Assembly: GCF_030053135.1 (NCBI RefSeq)
Contig: NZ_CP125652.1
Span: 2,142,001 to 2,206,000 of the forward strand
Reading direction: 5' to 3'
Source: Rhizobium sp. BT04
GTDB taxonomy: Bacteria > Pseudomonadota > Alphaproteobacteria > Rhizobiales > Rhizobiaceae
Length of the DNA: 64,000 nucleotides
Positions 17,208-26,888 of the stretch are shown here, in pieces. The position numbers and the translations under genes are program-made. Under the pieces are notes generated by a model. That model was not told where the DNA came from. It did not search any database and was given only the letters and a program-made list of their open reading frames with translations. Within the stretch, counting starts at the first letter, position 1. Each line of letters begins with the position of its first letter.

Positions 17208-18589
17208 TAGTCCTGCAGCCGCCTCTTCAGCCCGTCGATGATGGTCTTGGTAAGAAGGTCGTAATTCTCGTCGAAATGGTGGTCGCCGGGCAATTCGATG
17301 ACCTCGGCGCCGCTCTCCTTTACCGCCGGACAGGCAACGTCGTCATCGTCGTCCTTGCCGTAGATGCATTGCACGAGCTTCGCATCGATGTTCTTCAGAT
17401 CGCTGACGGGATCGCCTCCGGCCCCATCCGTTTTCTGGCCGAGCCAACCGAGAACGGAGATGACGTAGTCGACTTCGTGCGAGAGCGACAGCAGCGACAA
17501 TTGCGCCACCGCCGACTTTTCGGCTGGCTTGAGGAGCTGATAGGTGGCCGGCACGACATCGGCGCCGAAGGAATATCCGACGAGCAGCACATGCTTCACC
17601 TTCCACTGCTTTCGGTAGAAATCGATGATCTTCGAAAGATCGGCGGCGGTCTCCTCCGGCTTGCGCTCCGACCAGAAATAGTGAAGCGAATCGACGCCGA
17701 CGACCGGAATGCCTTCCTTCTGCAGCGTGGCACCGACCTCCTTGTCGATGTCGCGCCAGCCGCCGTCGCCGGAATAGATCACCGCCATCGTATCGAGGGC
17801 GGGAGTCGCCTCGAGGATCGCCAGCGGCAGGCCGAGCGGATTGCCGAAGGCGCCCGAGGCGGTGACGAGATCGTCGAGCGTATCGCCAAACACCGTCTGC
17901 GCATCGTCGGTGGAATCGCGGATCTCGACCGCAGCATGGGTCTTCTTCAGCGTTTCCGCATGCGCCCGGCTATCCTTGTCGGCATTGGGCGTGAAGACGG
18001 TGACGATCGGATCCGGCAGAGCGCCGTCGCTGAGGCCATAAATCGTGCGTTGGCCGACGACCTGCTTGGAAGCCGGCGTGCAAAGCGCCTGGGCGAGCGG
18101 AATGCCGGCCTTCGGATCGACGGCAAGCGTCTGGCCGATCGTCGCATCCGGCGTCTGCGCGGCGATCGCCAGCGCTAGGGCCCCGCCCTCGCCGATGCCG
18201 GCGACGATCGGCAGATGATAGGCACTGTTGCCGGTCGCGCGCTGCACCTGCTGGCTCAGCGATTCGATGTCCGAGACCATGTAGACGCAGCCGTCGTTGA
18301 GGCTGACATCGTACCGGTTGAGCGCCTGGATGTAGGAAGGAAAGTCGACGCCGATGACGACGGCGCCTTCGGCAACCAGCCTGTCGGCTTCGGCCTTCTC
18401 ATAGTCGCCCCAACCGGCAGCATCCGAGATCAGCATCACCGTGCCTTTCACCTCCCCTTCCGGCAGGAAGATGTGCGGCGACGGGATGAGCCCGGCTTCG
18501 AAGCTCTGTGTGGTCTCTTCGGCGGCATCAGCCGGTGCGGCCGCGAGCATGCAGGCGCATGCCGTGGCAAGAAGGATTGTCCTGATCAT
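17207..18589 (-). CDS. atvA: AtvA/AcvB (VirJ-family) periplasmic lysyl-PG hydrolase
   Basis: A 460-residue exported protein with a signal peptide (MIRTILLATACACMLAAAPADA). It holds two alpha/beta-hydrolase-like halves: an N-terminal one (SDAAGWGDYEKAEADRL, VAGIGEGGALAL) and a C-terminal VirJ domain with YSGDGGWRDIDKEVG and a nucleophile elbow LVGYSFGADVVPATY. The full length matches chromosomal AcvB, not the short VirJ. AcvB of Agrobacterium hydrolyses lysyl-phosphatidylglycerol, and R. tropici atvA is needed for acid tolerance. It overlaps lpiA by ATGA, so synthase and hydrolase are made together. Confidence 0.92.
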   Translation of the reverse strand: MIRTILLATACACMLAAAPADAAEETTQSFEAGLIPSPHIFLPEGEVKGTVMLISDAAGWGDYEKAEADRLVAEGAVVIGVDFPSYIQALNRYDVSLNDGCVYMVSDIESLSQQVQRATGNSAYHLPIVAGIGEGGALALAIAAQTPDATIGQTLAVDPKAGIPLAQALCTPASKQVVGQRTIYGLSDGALPDPIVTVFTPNADKDSRAHAETLKKTHAAVEIRDSTDDAQTVFGDTLDDLVTASGAFGNPLGLPLAILEATPALDTMAVIYSGDGGWRDIDKEVGATLQKEGIPVVGVDSLHYFWSERKPEETAADLSKIIDFYRKQWKVKHVLLVGYSFGADVVPATYQLLKPAEKSAVAQLSLLSLSHEVDYVISVLGWLGQKTDGAGGDPVSDLKNIDAKLVQCIYGKDDDDDVACPAVKESGAEVIELPGDHHFDENYDLLTKTIIDGLKRRLQD

Positions 18590-21189
18590 TTTCTCACTAC
18601 CCCTTTCAATCCGCCCCCGATCAGCAATGTCGCGTCCATCAACGCGATCATCGGATTGCCCCCTCCGGATACCGCAAGATAGCGCGGTTGCCAGTGCGGA
18701 TGAAACTTGGATTTGAATGCCCGAAGGCCTTTGAAGTTGTAGAAGCGCTCGCCGTGTTCGAAGACGGTGCTGCCGATGCGGTCCCAGACGGGCGCCGCCT
18801 CACGTTTCGACATGCCGGAGAGGGGCGCCATGCCGAGATTGAAGTGGGTGAAACCCTGACCGCGCAGATATTCCATGATCTGCACGAAGAGAAAGTCCAT
18901 CGAGCCCTTCGGCGCGTCCGGCGAGAAGCGCATGAGATCGATCGTGCCCTCCTCCCTGGATTCGGTGACGAGGATATTGGCGAAGGCGACGATCCTGCCG
19001 TCCTTTTTCAGGATGCCGACCGGCTGCGAGGAGACGTAATCGGCATCGAAGGCGCCGAGAGAAAAGCCTTTTTCCTTGGCGTTGTGATGCTCGAGCCAGG
19101 CCGTGGAAACGGCGGAGAGATCATCGATGACCGAGCGCACGTTCTCAGGTTCGACGACGGCGAATTCCAGCCCGTCGCGCTGGGCGCGGCTAGCCGTCTG
19201 GCGAAGGTTCGCCCATTTGCCGCCCTTCATTTCGAATGTCCTGAGATCGGCCACCGCCAGCTCGCCGAGTTTGAAGGCGCGAAGGCCGGCATCGGCGCAA
19301 TGGGAAAGCAGCGCCGGCGAGATCTGATAGAAGACGGCCCGGCAGCCGGCGGCGCGCGCCGCTTCGACGAAACGCCAGACGAGTTCCTGCACGGCGCGAT
19401 GCTCGCCGACCGGGTCGAACAGCGCAATCCAGGAGCGGCCCTGCCGGCCGTACATGATGAAGGCGTCACCTTTTTCCGAGAACATGATGCTCTTGTCGCC
19501 CATGCGCACCAGATTGGCGTCGGCATTGCCCTGCTTCATGACGATATCGACGGCACGCGACAGCGCCTCGTTCGTCGCCGGTTCCGGCCGAAAGGTCGCC
19601 GGCCGAAGCAGGCTGAAGATGGCGATCGCCGACGAGATGATGGTGATGCCGAGCACGGCGCGTAAGCCCCGCGGCGCCTCGGCGGTGAATTCGAACTGCC
19701 ACCAGAGCTGGTTGCTGTATTCGACATCGCGATAGACGAAGAGCAGGATGACGACGGCGCCGACGACGATGACGGCGATCGCCATCAGCCAGGACGCCGT
19801 CAGCGCCTGGTTAAGCAGCGAGGCATGGCGGGTAAAGAGCCTACGGCTGACGAAGAGCCCGAAAATGAGGAAGGCGAGAAAAGCGGCTTCGACGAGCGCA
19901 ATCGCCTTCAGGAGTGACAAGGTCAGTGCGGCAACAGCCGAGAACACGGCCACCCACCAGGCACCGTCGAGTCGCTGGCCAAGGCCGCGCGCGGCGACGA
20001 CGAGCGCGAGTCCCAGCAGACTGGAGAGGAAATGCGCCCCTTCGACCAGCGGCAGCGGCAGATAGTTGGAGAGGAATTCGAGGTTCTGGTCCGGCGTCGG
20101 CGTGACGCTCGAAAATACCAGCATGACGCCGAGCAGCAGCGCGAGGGCCGACAGCAGCTGCGGCATCAGCCGTCCGCCGATGCGCCGCACGCTGGAGGCG
20201 GCCGGATGGTCGACGAAACGACGCAGCTCGGCGGCCGAGACCGCGAGCACGGCGATCAGCAGCGGCAGCACATGGTAGACCAGCCGGTAGAGCACCAGCG
20301 ATCCGAGCACGGCATCGATGTTCACCGCGCTGCCGAGCGACGCGATGATCACGGTCTCGAACACGCCGAGCCCGGCCGGAACGTGGCTGAGCACGCCGAG
20401 ACCGACGGCGATCGCATAGACGGCGAGGAAGACCGGCCAGCCGATTGCCGTCTGCGGCAGCAGCACGTAGAGCACGGACGCCGAAGCGGCGATATCGAAG
20501 GCGGTGACGAGGAACTGCCGCGACCAGGTACGCGAATCCGGCAGACGAACTGCCACAGGGCCGAGATTAAGCACGTGCCCGTCACGGCCGATGATCATCA
20601 CAGCACCGAGAATGGCGACGATCGACCCGGCGATCAACCGCAGAAGGAAGGCGCTGACACCGATGAGCGGGCCGATCTCGTCGGCGATGATGATGAGGGC
20701 GATCGCCGCAACGCCTGCCAGCCCGAGGCCGAAGGAAAGCGTCACGAAGGCGATGATGCGACCGATATCCTCCGGCGAAAGCCCGAGGCGGGTATAGGCG
20801 CGGTAGCGGATCGCGCCCCCGGAGAGCGCCCCGAAGCCGGCGGTATTGCCGACCGCATAGGCGCTGAACGCCGTCAGCGCCACATGCGGAAAGGGCAGCC
20901 TCTTGCCGATATATTCGATAGCGTTGAGATCGTAGAAGATCAGCGAAAGGAAACTCAGTGCCGTGAAGAAGAGCGCAAGCAGGATCGCGCTCGGCTTGGT
21001 CGCCGCCAGCGCATCGACGACGTCGTCATAGCGCACCTCGTTGGTGAGCTGCATGATCGCATAACCGACGAGACAGAAGACCACGAGTGTCGCGGCTGCC
21101 ACCAACGGCGTCCTGTAACGCCTGAAAAGCCCGCGAAAAGAAAAATCGTCCGTTTCTTCCATCTCTTCCAACTTGCCGTAACCCGACAT
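18586..21189 (-). CDS. lpiA: Lysylphosphatidylglycerol synthase/flippase LpiA (MprF)
   Basis: An 867-residue bifunctional membrane protein. Residues about 30-540 form many hydrophobic segments (flippase part); about 555-860 is the soluble DUF2156 transferase that moves lysine from lysyl-tRNA to phosphatidylglycerol, with FIMYGRQGRSWIALFDPVGE, AGCRAVFYQISPALL and PKGSMDFLFVQIMEYLRGQG. The product lowers the negative charge of the membrane and helps against acid and cationic peptides. R. tropici lpiA is induced at low pH. It is the first gene of an lpiA-atvA operon; only about 240 bases separate it from the divergent DoxX gene, so promoters for both must lie there. Confidence 0.94.
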   Translation of the reverse strand: MSGYGKLEEMEETDDFSFRGLFRRYRTPLVAAATLVVFCLVGYAIMQLTNEVRYDDVVDALAATKPSAILLALFFTALSFLSLIFYDLNAIEYIGKRLPFPHVALTAFSAYAVGNTAGFGALSGGAIRYRAYTRLGLSPEDIGRIIAFVTLSFGLGLAGVAAIALIIIADEIGPLIGVSAFLLRLIAGSIVAILGAVMIIGRDGHVLNLGPVAVRLPDSRTWSRQFLVTAFDIAASASVLYVLLPQTAIGWPVFLAVYAIAVGLGVLSHVPAGLGVFETVIIASLGSAVNIDAVLGSLVLYRLVYHVLPLLIAVLAVSAAELRRFVDHPAASSVRRIGGRLMPQLLSALALLLGVMLVFSSVTPTPDQNLEFLSNYLPLPLVEGAHFLSSLLGLALVVAARGLGQRLDGAWWVAVFSAVAALTLSLLKAIALVEAAFLAFLIFGLFVSRRLFTRHASLLNQALTASWLMAIAVIVVGAVVILLFVYRDVEYSNQLWWQFEFTAEAPRGLRAVLGITIISSAIAIFSLLRPATFRPEPATNEALSRAVDIVMKQGNADANLVRMGDKSIMFSEKGDAFIMYGRQGRSWIALFDPVGEHRAVQELVWRFVEAARAAGCRAVFYQISPALLSHCADAGLRAFKLGELAVADLRTFEMKGGKWANLRQTASRAQRDGLEFAVVEPENVRSVIDDLSAVSTAWLEHHNAKEKGFSLGAFDADYVSSQPVGILKKDGRIVAFANILVTESREEGTIDLMRFSPDAPKGSMDFLFVQIMEYLRGQGFTHFNLGMAPLSGMSKREAAPVWDRIGSTVFEHGERFYNFKGLRAFKSKFHPHWQPRYLAVSGGGNPMIALMDATLLIGGGLKGVVRK

Positions 21190-21426
21190 CTCGTACCTGC
21201 CGCAATTGGCAGCATGGCGGGAATCATTTTCGAAAGACGTAACATGAGAGGCGCATAAGCTCTATGAAACCATGCCGCCGCTACTCCAAGCCCCGCCGCC
21301 TGCGCCTCAATCATCCCCAATTGGGGCGAATTTGCGCAGGTCGACATAACGCTCCATTGCATTTTCGTAAGCTTGGGCCGAGCTTTGCCCGGCAACGGGA
21401 TTCGAGGCAAGGGAGAATGGTTTGAT

Positions 21427-21804
21427 ATGCAGGACGGTCCAGCCTTCATGATGCTTGTCCTCGGCCGTCTGTTGCTGGGCGGCCTCTATGTCGCTGGCGG
21501 CATTCATCATTTTTTCGTTATCGTGCCGCTGACCGACGCGATCGAAGCCCGCGGCATCCCTTTTGCGAAATGGGTGCTGCTCTTCGGCAGCATTTTCCAG
21601 ATTGTCGCCGGCACTCTGTTGATACTGGGTCTCTTCGTCACGGCAGCGGCATTCGGTCTCATCGTCTTCACCCTTACCGCCATGATCATGCTGCTGAATT
21701 TCTGGGATATGCAGGGAACGGCCCGCGAAAGCGCGATCAATAGCTGGAAAACCAATATGGCGATCATCGGCGGCCTGCTGATTGCAGCCGCCGGGGTGAT
21801 TTGA
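21427..21804 (+). CDS. DoxX-family membrane protein
   Basis: A 125-residue protein with four predicted membrane helices (MLVLGRLLLGGLYVAGGIHH; WVLLFGSIFQIVAGTLLILG; AFGLIVFTLTAMIMLLNFW; MAIIGGLLIAAAG). This is the DoxX layout; some relatives take part in quinone or sulfur redox chemistry, others are of unknown function. GGGAGA precedes ATG 21427, which I prefer to the upstream in-frame ATG 21373. It converges on the channel gene with a 4-base gap. Confidence 0.8.
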   Translation: MQDGPAFMMLVLGRLLLGGLYVAGGIHHFFVIVPLTDAIEARGIPFAKWVLLFGSIFQIVAGTLLILGLFVTAAAFGLIVFTLTAMIMLLNFWDMQGTARESAINSWKTNMAIIGGLLIAAAGVI

Positions 21805-21808
21805 GGGT

Positions 21809-23923
21809 TTAGGCCGCCGGCTCGCTGCCGGCCCGTGCATGCGCGGCATAGCGCGCGACGGCAGCATCGACCTCTGCATCGCGATCGCCCGCCACCTGCA
21901 CCGTCGGCACGGCGAATTCGATGCCGTTTTCATTGAAGGCATTGCGGATCATCGCCAGCGCATTGCGGCGAATGACGAATTGCTCACCGGGCTTCGTCAT
22001 CATCGACAGCCGGATTTCGATCGCGAATTCGCCGAACTGCTCGACACCCTTCATCTTCAGTGTCTCGATGATATGCGGGCCGAATTCCGGATTCTCGAGC
22101 AGCGTCTGGCCGATCTGCTTGATCACCTTCTTCGCCTTGACCAGATCGGTGTCGTATTTGACGTTGAGGCTGATCTTGTCGATCGTCCAGTCGCGATTGA
22201 GGTTCTTCACCGCACCGAGTTCGCCGAACGGCACCGTCGTCAGCGGTCCACGATGATGCCGGAGCTTCACCGAGCGCAGGCTGAAGGCCTCGACCACACC
22301 CTTGTGGCTGCCGCTTTCGATATATTCGCCGATGCGGAAGGCATCGTCCCAGAGATAGAACATGCCGCTGATCACGTCCTTGACGATCGTTTGTGCGCCG
22401 AAACCGACCGCGACGCCGACGACGCCGGCGCCGGCGATCAGCGGCCCGATCTCGATGCCGAGACCCGAGAGCACCATCAGCACGGCGATGACGGCGATCA
22501 CGACGGCAAGGATATTGCGGATGATCGGCAGCAGCGTATGTATCCGCGCGCGTTTGGCCTTCTCCTCGTCGGTTGCTCCGCCGTCCATGGACGAATCGAG
22601 CAGCTTGCCGTTGATATAGGCCTTGATGACGTGCCAAAGCAGGTCGGCGGCAAGCAGGATGACGATGCCGCCGATAAGACCGCGCGCGATCTTGTCGGCC
22701 ATCGTATCGCCGGCGGCCATCGTATCGGCACCGACGCCGAGCATATGCCCGAGCCAGATGGCTGCAAGGGCAATGATCAGCGCCCGCACGCCGCGGTCGA
22801 GCAACACTGCCGCGATACGGCGCGTGGCAAGGAAGCTTGCTTCGGTCTGCTGCAGCGATTTCACCGCAAGCGTCGAGACGGCAAGCACGCGCGGCAGCAA
22901 AAGCAGGTAGATGCCGAGCCAAAGCAGCCAGTTGAAGCCCGCCACCCAGATGCTCCACAGCAGCAGGAAATAGACGGTGAACGACCAGGAGACCCCGTGA
23001 CCGCGCTTCTCGTCCTTGTGAGGTCGCGACCAGACCGCCTCGATCGCAATCAACAGCAGGCCGATACCGAGGAAATAGCCGATCAAGAGCCGGACGCTCG
23101 GAGAGTAGCCGAGCGGCTCCATCGATTGGATCAGCGCCCAGCCGAAAATGAAATAGATGACGAACATCGCGCAGCGGCGATACCAGAAGAGCGCGACGGC
23201 GCGCCCCGGCATGATCGGAGCGGCAACGCCTTGCCGCTCTTCCTCGGCCCGCGCCAGCCCGATGAGATCGATCAGCACGCCGCCAAGGCAGATCGTAAAA
23301 CGCTGGACGATGAGCGCAACGACGCAGACGATCGCGATGCTCTGGCTGAGCGGCGGCCAGCTGAGGCTGAGAAGCGTGAGCACCGTTGCCGCAGCGAAGA
23401 TCAGTGCCGGAATGACACGCGACGCCAGATGCATACCCGCCATCTCAACCAACCGGCGACGGCGGCGGCGGAAGGCATAACGGGCAATGCTTTCGACGAT
23501 CCCGCCGAGCAGGAAGATCGCCAGGAACTGCGCCACCATGCGCGGCCAGCCGCTGGCGGTGATTTCACCGAGGAACAGCGAGGACGCATTGCCGATCTGC
23601 GAGGGCAATGCCATCGCCGCATCGGAGACCATCGAAACATGCCGGCGGGCATGCTGCAGCAGACCCGACAGGATCGACATCTGGTTTTCAGACGCTGCAT
23701 TGGCCGCAGGCGCCGCAGCCATCTGCGTCGACATCCATTGTTTGACCTCAGGCGTCTGCATGAGCTGCATCATCTCACGCACCTGGGCCGGCGGGGCCGC
23801 AGCGGCCGGCACTTGCGCCGGCGGCGTTTGGGAAAAGCCAGGCGAAACCGCCGAGCAAAGCGCAAGCAATGCCAGCATGCCTGATATGGCGGCCTTCAAG
23901 CCCCCTGCCATGCCACGCTCCAT
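21809..23923 (-). CDS. Large MscS-family mechanosensitive channel
   Basis: A 704-residue protein with a signal peptide (AISGMLALLALCSAVSPGFS), a Pro/Ala-rich periplasmic N-terminal region, about ten membrane segments, and a C-terminal MscS core. The pore helix region is VLSGLGIEIGPLIAGAGVVG followed by VAVGFGAQTIVKDVISGMF, and the beta domain begins GEYIESGSHKGVVEAFSLRS. Such channels open under hypo-osmotic stress and release solutes. ATG 23923 (MERGMAGG) is favoured by GGAGG just upstream; the open frame continues far into the gnd region but reads as shadow. Gnd lies 205 bases upstream on the same strand. Confidence 0.88.
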   Translation of the reverse strand: MERGMAGGLKAAISGMLALLALCSAVSPGFSQTPPAQVPAAAAPPAQVREMMQLMQTPEVKQWMSTQMAAAPAANAASENQMSILSGLLQHARRHVSMVSDAAMALPSQIGNASSLFLGEITASGWPRMVAQFLAIFLLGGIVESIARYAFRRRRRRLVEMAGMHLASRVIPALIFAAATVLTLLSLSWPPLSQSIAIVCVVALIVQRFTICLGGVLIDLIGLARAEEERQGVAAPIMPGRAVALFWYRRCAMFVIYFIFGWALIQSMEPLGYSPSVRLLIGYFLGIGLLLIAIEAVWSRPHKDEKRGHGVSWSFTVYFLLLWSIWVAGFNWLLWLGIYLLLLPRVLAVSTLAVKSLQQTEASFLATRRIAAVLLDRGVRALIIALAAIWLGHMLGVGADTMAAGDTMADKIARGLIGGIVILLAADLLWHVIKAYINGKLLDSSMDGGATDEEKAKRARIHTLLPIIRNILAVVIAVIAVLMVLSGLGIEIGPLIAGAGVVGVAVGFGAQTIVKDVISGMFYLWDDAFRIGEYIESGSHKGVVEAFSLRSVKLRHHRGPLTTVPFGELGAVKNLNRDWTIDKISLNVKYDTDLVKAKKVIKQIGQTLLENPEFGPHIIETLKMKGVEQFGEFAIEIRLSMMTKPGEQFVIRRNALAMIRNAFNENGIEFAVPTVQVAGDRDAEVDAAVARYAAHARAGSEPAA

Positions 23924-24128
23924 GACCGCCTCCAATGAAATGTCGGCCGCTTGGATGAAGCAGCCCCGACATTGTGCAATGGATACTCGCGACCGTTGCC
24001 GCCAGCAAGCAGTAGGAAAACCATACCGATGGCTAGGAACGGCGACGTCGCCGCCCTCGAAACGAAGCGCTGCGCTCGCCATTTCGGCAGGACGGCTTTG
24101 TCGGAATGGTGCGGAAAGTCGTCTTCCT

Positions 24129-25160
24129 TCAGGACTTCGGAGCAGGCTTTTCCACATGGCCGCCGAAGCCTGCGCGCATCGCCGACAGCACCTTATTGGC
24201 GAATTCGTCATTGTCGCGCGAGGAGAAGCGGCCGTAGAGCGCGGCACTCAGCACCGGCGTCGGCACGCTTTCGTCGATTGCCGCCATGATCGTCCAGCGG
24301 CCTTCGCCGCTATCGGAGACGCGGCCGGCATATTTCGACAGCGCCGGATCGGCATGCAGCGCATCGGCTGTAAGATCGAGCAGCCAGGAGGTGATGACGC
24401 TGCCGCGGCGCCAGACTTCGGCGACATCCTGCAGGTTGAAATCATACTGGAAATGTTCCGGATGGGCGAGCGGCGCGGTTTCCGCATCGGCCTCATGCGA
24501 GGCGGCGCCGATATTGGCGTGTTTCAGAATATTGATACCTTCGGCATAGGCGGCCATCAGACCGTATTCGATGCCGTTATGCACCATCTTGACGAAATGA
24601 CCGGCGCCATGCGGGCCGCAATGCAGGTAACCCTGCTCCGCGGTGCTGGCTGCAGCCGCTTCGGCGCTCCGGTTCGGCGAGGCTTCCGTCTTGCCGACGC
24701 CGGGCGCCAGCGTCGCGAAGATCGGGGAAAGGTGTTCGACGATGCCCTTCTCGCCGCCGATCATCAGGCAATAACCGCGCTCGAGGCCGAAGACACCGCC
24801 GCTTGTGCCGACATCGACATAGTGGATGCCCTTGGTGATGAGGTCGGCGCCGCGACGAATGTCGTCATGGTAATAAGAGTTGCCGCCGTCAATGACGATA
24901 TCGCCATTCTCAAGCAGCGGCACCAGGCTCGCCAGCACCTTGTCGACGATCGCCGCCGGCAGCATCAGCCAGATCGCGCGCGGATGGGTGAGCTTCGAGA
25001 CGAATTCCTGGAGCGAAGCACTGCCGATCGCACCGAGGCCTGCGAGCTCGGCAACGCTTTCCGGCCTGGCGTCGTAGACGACGCATTCGTGACCGCCTCG
25101 CATCAAGCGCTGGACCATGTAATTGCCCATGCGGCCCAAACCAACCATGCCAAGCTGCAT
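24129..25160 (-). CDS. gnd: 6-phosphogluconate dehydrogenase, short decarboxylating type
   Basis: A 343-residue cytoplasmic enzyme that oxidises 6-phosphogluconate to ribulose 5-phosphate. It has the NAD(P) site GMVGLGRMGNYMVQRLMRGG, DGGNSYYHDD, the substrate block VDVGTSGGVFGLERGYCLMI with catalytic residues in HCGPHGAGHFVKMVHNGIEY, and a short C-terminal domain. The length marks the YqeC-type short form, often NAD-specific, rather than the 470-residue form. AGGAG lies 8 bases before the ATG. The acidic-patch residue after the second strand (VVYDARPES) favours NAD, an inference only. Confidence 0.92.
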   Translation of the reverse strand: MQLGMVGLGRMGNYMVQRLMRGGHECVVYDARPESVAELAGLGAIGSASLQEFVSKLTHPRAIWLMLPAAIVDKVLASLVPLLENGDIVIDGGNSYYHDDIRRGADLITKGIHYVDVGTSGGVFGLERGYCLMIGGEKGIVEHLSPIFATLAPGVGKTEASPNRSAEAAAASTAEQGYLHCGPHGAGHFVKMVHNGIEYGLMAAYAEGINILKHANIGAASHEADAETAPLAHPEHFQYDFNLQDVAEVWRRGSVITSWLLDLTADALHADPALSKYAGRVSDSGEGRWTIMAAIDESVPTPVLSAALYGRFSSRDNDEFANKVLSAMRAGFGGHVEKPAPKS

Positions 25161-25296
25161 AATGAATCTCCTGGAAACCGAAATGAAGTCTCGAATCCGG
25201 AAATTAGCACCCGCAGTGTGACAGGCAAGCGAAGTCTCGACCTGATTGGCGAATGCGACGATTGCGCCGCCGATCTCCTGCAGACCGATGCGCTCG

Positions 25297-25779
25297 TCAA
25301 GCGTCAGGTGCGCTGGCCGGCTCTCCCTTCATTTCGCTGAGGAACATGCCCTCCCGCAGATTGATGCCGTATTCGACGAAGGCCTTCATGCAGCAGAGCA
25401 TCTGCGTCCAGCCCTCGCAGTTGAGATAGGTGCCGCGCCGACCGGCATCGTCTTCGCGCCAGCCGGTTTCGGCGATGGTCACCAGCGTGCCGCCATCCTC
25501 CAGCGGTTTGAAGTTCATCTCCACCATCGTCTTATAGGTCGCCTTATCTTCGGCGGTGCCGCCGTCCCAACTGAGCACGATGCGGCTTTCGGGCACGAGT
25601 TCGACCACCTCAACCGCAGCATCCTTCCACCAGGTTACCGTCGTGCCCTGGACGAGCGGCGCGCTCGCCCCGCCGATCGTGGTGAAATAGCTGCTGAGCT
25701 TCTTCGGGTTGACGACGGCGTCGAATACCTCTGCGACGGGACGTCCGATGCGGCCGGAAACACGGATTCCGAGAGACAT
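25297..25779 (-). CDS. SRPBCC (AHSA1-like) domain protein
   Basis: A 160-residue START/AHSA1-like protein: SGRIGRPVAEVFDAVVNPKK at the start, FTTIGGASAPLVQGTTVTWW, and the closing helix NCEGWTQMLCCMKAFVEYG. Such proteins bind hydrophobic ligands; no ligand can be named. AGGAGAAG precedes ATG 25779. It is divergent from an ArsR-type regulator, an arrangement in which the regulator commonly controls the SRPBCC gene. Confidence 0.85.
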   Translation of the reverse strand: MSLGIRVSGRIGRPVAEVFDAVVNPKKLSSYFTTIGGASAPLVQGTTVTWWKDAAVEVVELVPESRIVLSWDGGTAEDKATYKTMVEMNFKPLEDGGTLVTIAETGWREDDAGRRGTYLNCEGWTQMLCCMKAFVEYGINLREGMFLSEMKGEPASAPDA

Positions 25780-25830
25780 GGCACTTCTCCTCTTCTCCAT
25801 TGCTGTTTGTCATGGCGTCCAGCGTCATTG

Positions 25831-25848
25831 TGTTATAAAAACATAACA
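25831..25848. promoter_or_regulatory. Candidate operator between the SRPBCC and ArsR genes
   Basis: TGTTAT and ATAACA form an exact 6-bp inverted repeat with a 6-base A-rich spacer, ending on the first base of the ArsR start codon. It sits in the 68-base divergent gap. An ArsR dimer bound here would block its own translation start region and could also affect the other gene. Confidence 0.5.
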
Positions 25849-26183
25849 TGTCAAGCGAATCAAAAGACGATCCGGTTTTCAAGGCGCTGGCCCACCATCG
25901 CCGCCGCGAAATCCTCGACCGGCTCAAGGATGGCCCCCGGACCACAGGGACGCTTTGCGAGATGTTTCCGCAGATGGACCGCTGTACGGTAATGCAGCAT
26001 CTGAAAGTGCTGGAGGAAGCCGATCTGGTCATCGCCAGGAAGGAGGGCCGCGAGCGCTGGAACCACTTAAACAGCCTGCCGATCAAGCACATTTACGACC
26101 GTTGGATCAGCGCCTATGCCGGCCATGCGCTCTCTATACTCGACCGGCTGAGAAGCGATCTCGAAGGCCAGCCGGAAGAGTGA
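25848..26183 (+). CDS. ArsR-family winged-helix regulator
   Basis: A 111-residue protein with a complete ArsR winged helix: DPVFKALAHHRRREILDRLK, TTGTLCEMFPQMDRCTVMQH, LKVLEEADLVIARKEGRERW. No metal-binding ELCVCDL-type motif is present; this subgroup pairs with SRPBCC proteins and does not sense metals. It is divergent from the SRPBCC gene and a palindrome covers its start. The next gene (an XRE regulator) starts 71 bases downstream. Confidence 0.88.
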   Translation: MSSESKDDPVFKALAHHRRREILDRLKDGPRTTGTLCEMFPQMDRCTVMQHLKVLEEADLVIARKEGRERWNHLNSLPIKHIYDRWISAYAGHALSILDRLRSDLEGQPEE

Positions 26184-26254
26184 TCCGCGCAACCCAGCTT
26201 GCTGCCCGGTCCGCCGAAGCCTTATGCTGGCAAAAATGGCATGGGATCAGACGG

Positions 26255-26821
26255 ATGACGATATCGGGAGCTGGCATACGCCGCATGCGGCTGCTGCGCG
26301 GCATGAAGCAGCAGCATCTCGCCGAACTCCTCGGCGTCAACCAGACGACGGTGTCACGCTGGGAGTGCGGACAACTCGCGCTGTCGCCCGAACAGGCCGT
26401 CCAGCTGGAACGGATTTTCGCCTCACCGCGACATGCCGCGGCTGATGCGGCGCTGAAGCGACTGGTCGAGGATTCCGTCCGACCGGTGCATCTGATCTGC
26501 GACAGCACCCACCGGCTGCTCTCCGCCTCCCGCCCGCGGCAGGCGGAATGGCGGGCGCCGCTCGCTGCCTTTCTCGGCCGCTCGCTTTTCTCCTACGCAT
26601 CTGCTGAAATCACCGCGGCCGAGCAGTCGCTGGAAGAGCGCGGCTGGCATGAGGGCAGGCTTTCGTCACTGACCCTCGATACCGGCGCCAACGGCAATGC
26701 GCTGCTGCCGATCGCCGCCGGCCGCGTGATCTGGGAAAGGATCATGCTTTCCGATGGCAGCGCCGGCCGCCTTGTCACGACCATCGGCGAGCCTGCAGCT
26801 TTCCTGCATTCCCGTGCATAA
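26255..26821 (+). CDS. XRE-family helix-turn-helix regulator with C-terminal sensor-like part
   Basis: A 188-residue protein. Residues about 5-60 are a Cro/XRE helix-turn-helix (IRRMRLLRGMKQQHLAELLG, VNQTTVSRWECGQLALSPEQ). The rest (about 75-188) is a mixed alpha/beta part with VRPVHLICDSTHRLLSASRP and GNALLPIAAGRVIWERIMLS, which may sense a small molecule or be a degenerate PAS-like fold; I do not recognise it. The start has a poor ribosome site; ATG 26255 is the first methionine that places the HTH at the N-terminus. Confidence 0.75.
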   Translation: MTISGAGIRRMRLLRGMKQQHLAELLGVNQTTVSRWECGQLALSPEQAVQLERIFASPRHAAADAALKRLVEDSVRPVHLICDSTHRLLSASRPRQAEWRAPLAAFLGRSLFSYASAEITAAEQSLEERGWHEGRLSSLTLDTGANGNALLPIAAGRVIWERIMLSDGSAGRLVTTIGEPAAFLHSRA

Positions 26822-26888
26822 TTTATGCGTTGTCCCGGAATGCCGGTCTTTATAGCGTCCGCCTCCTGAACGGTCGGGAGGCGATGTG

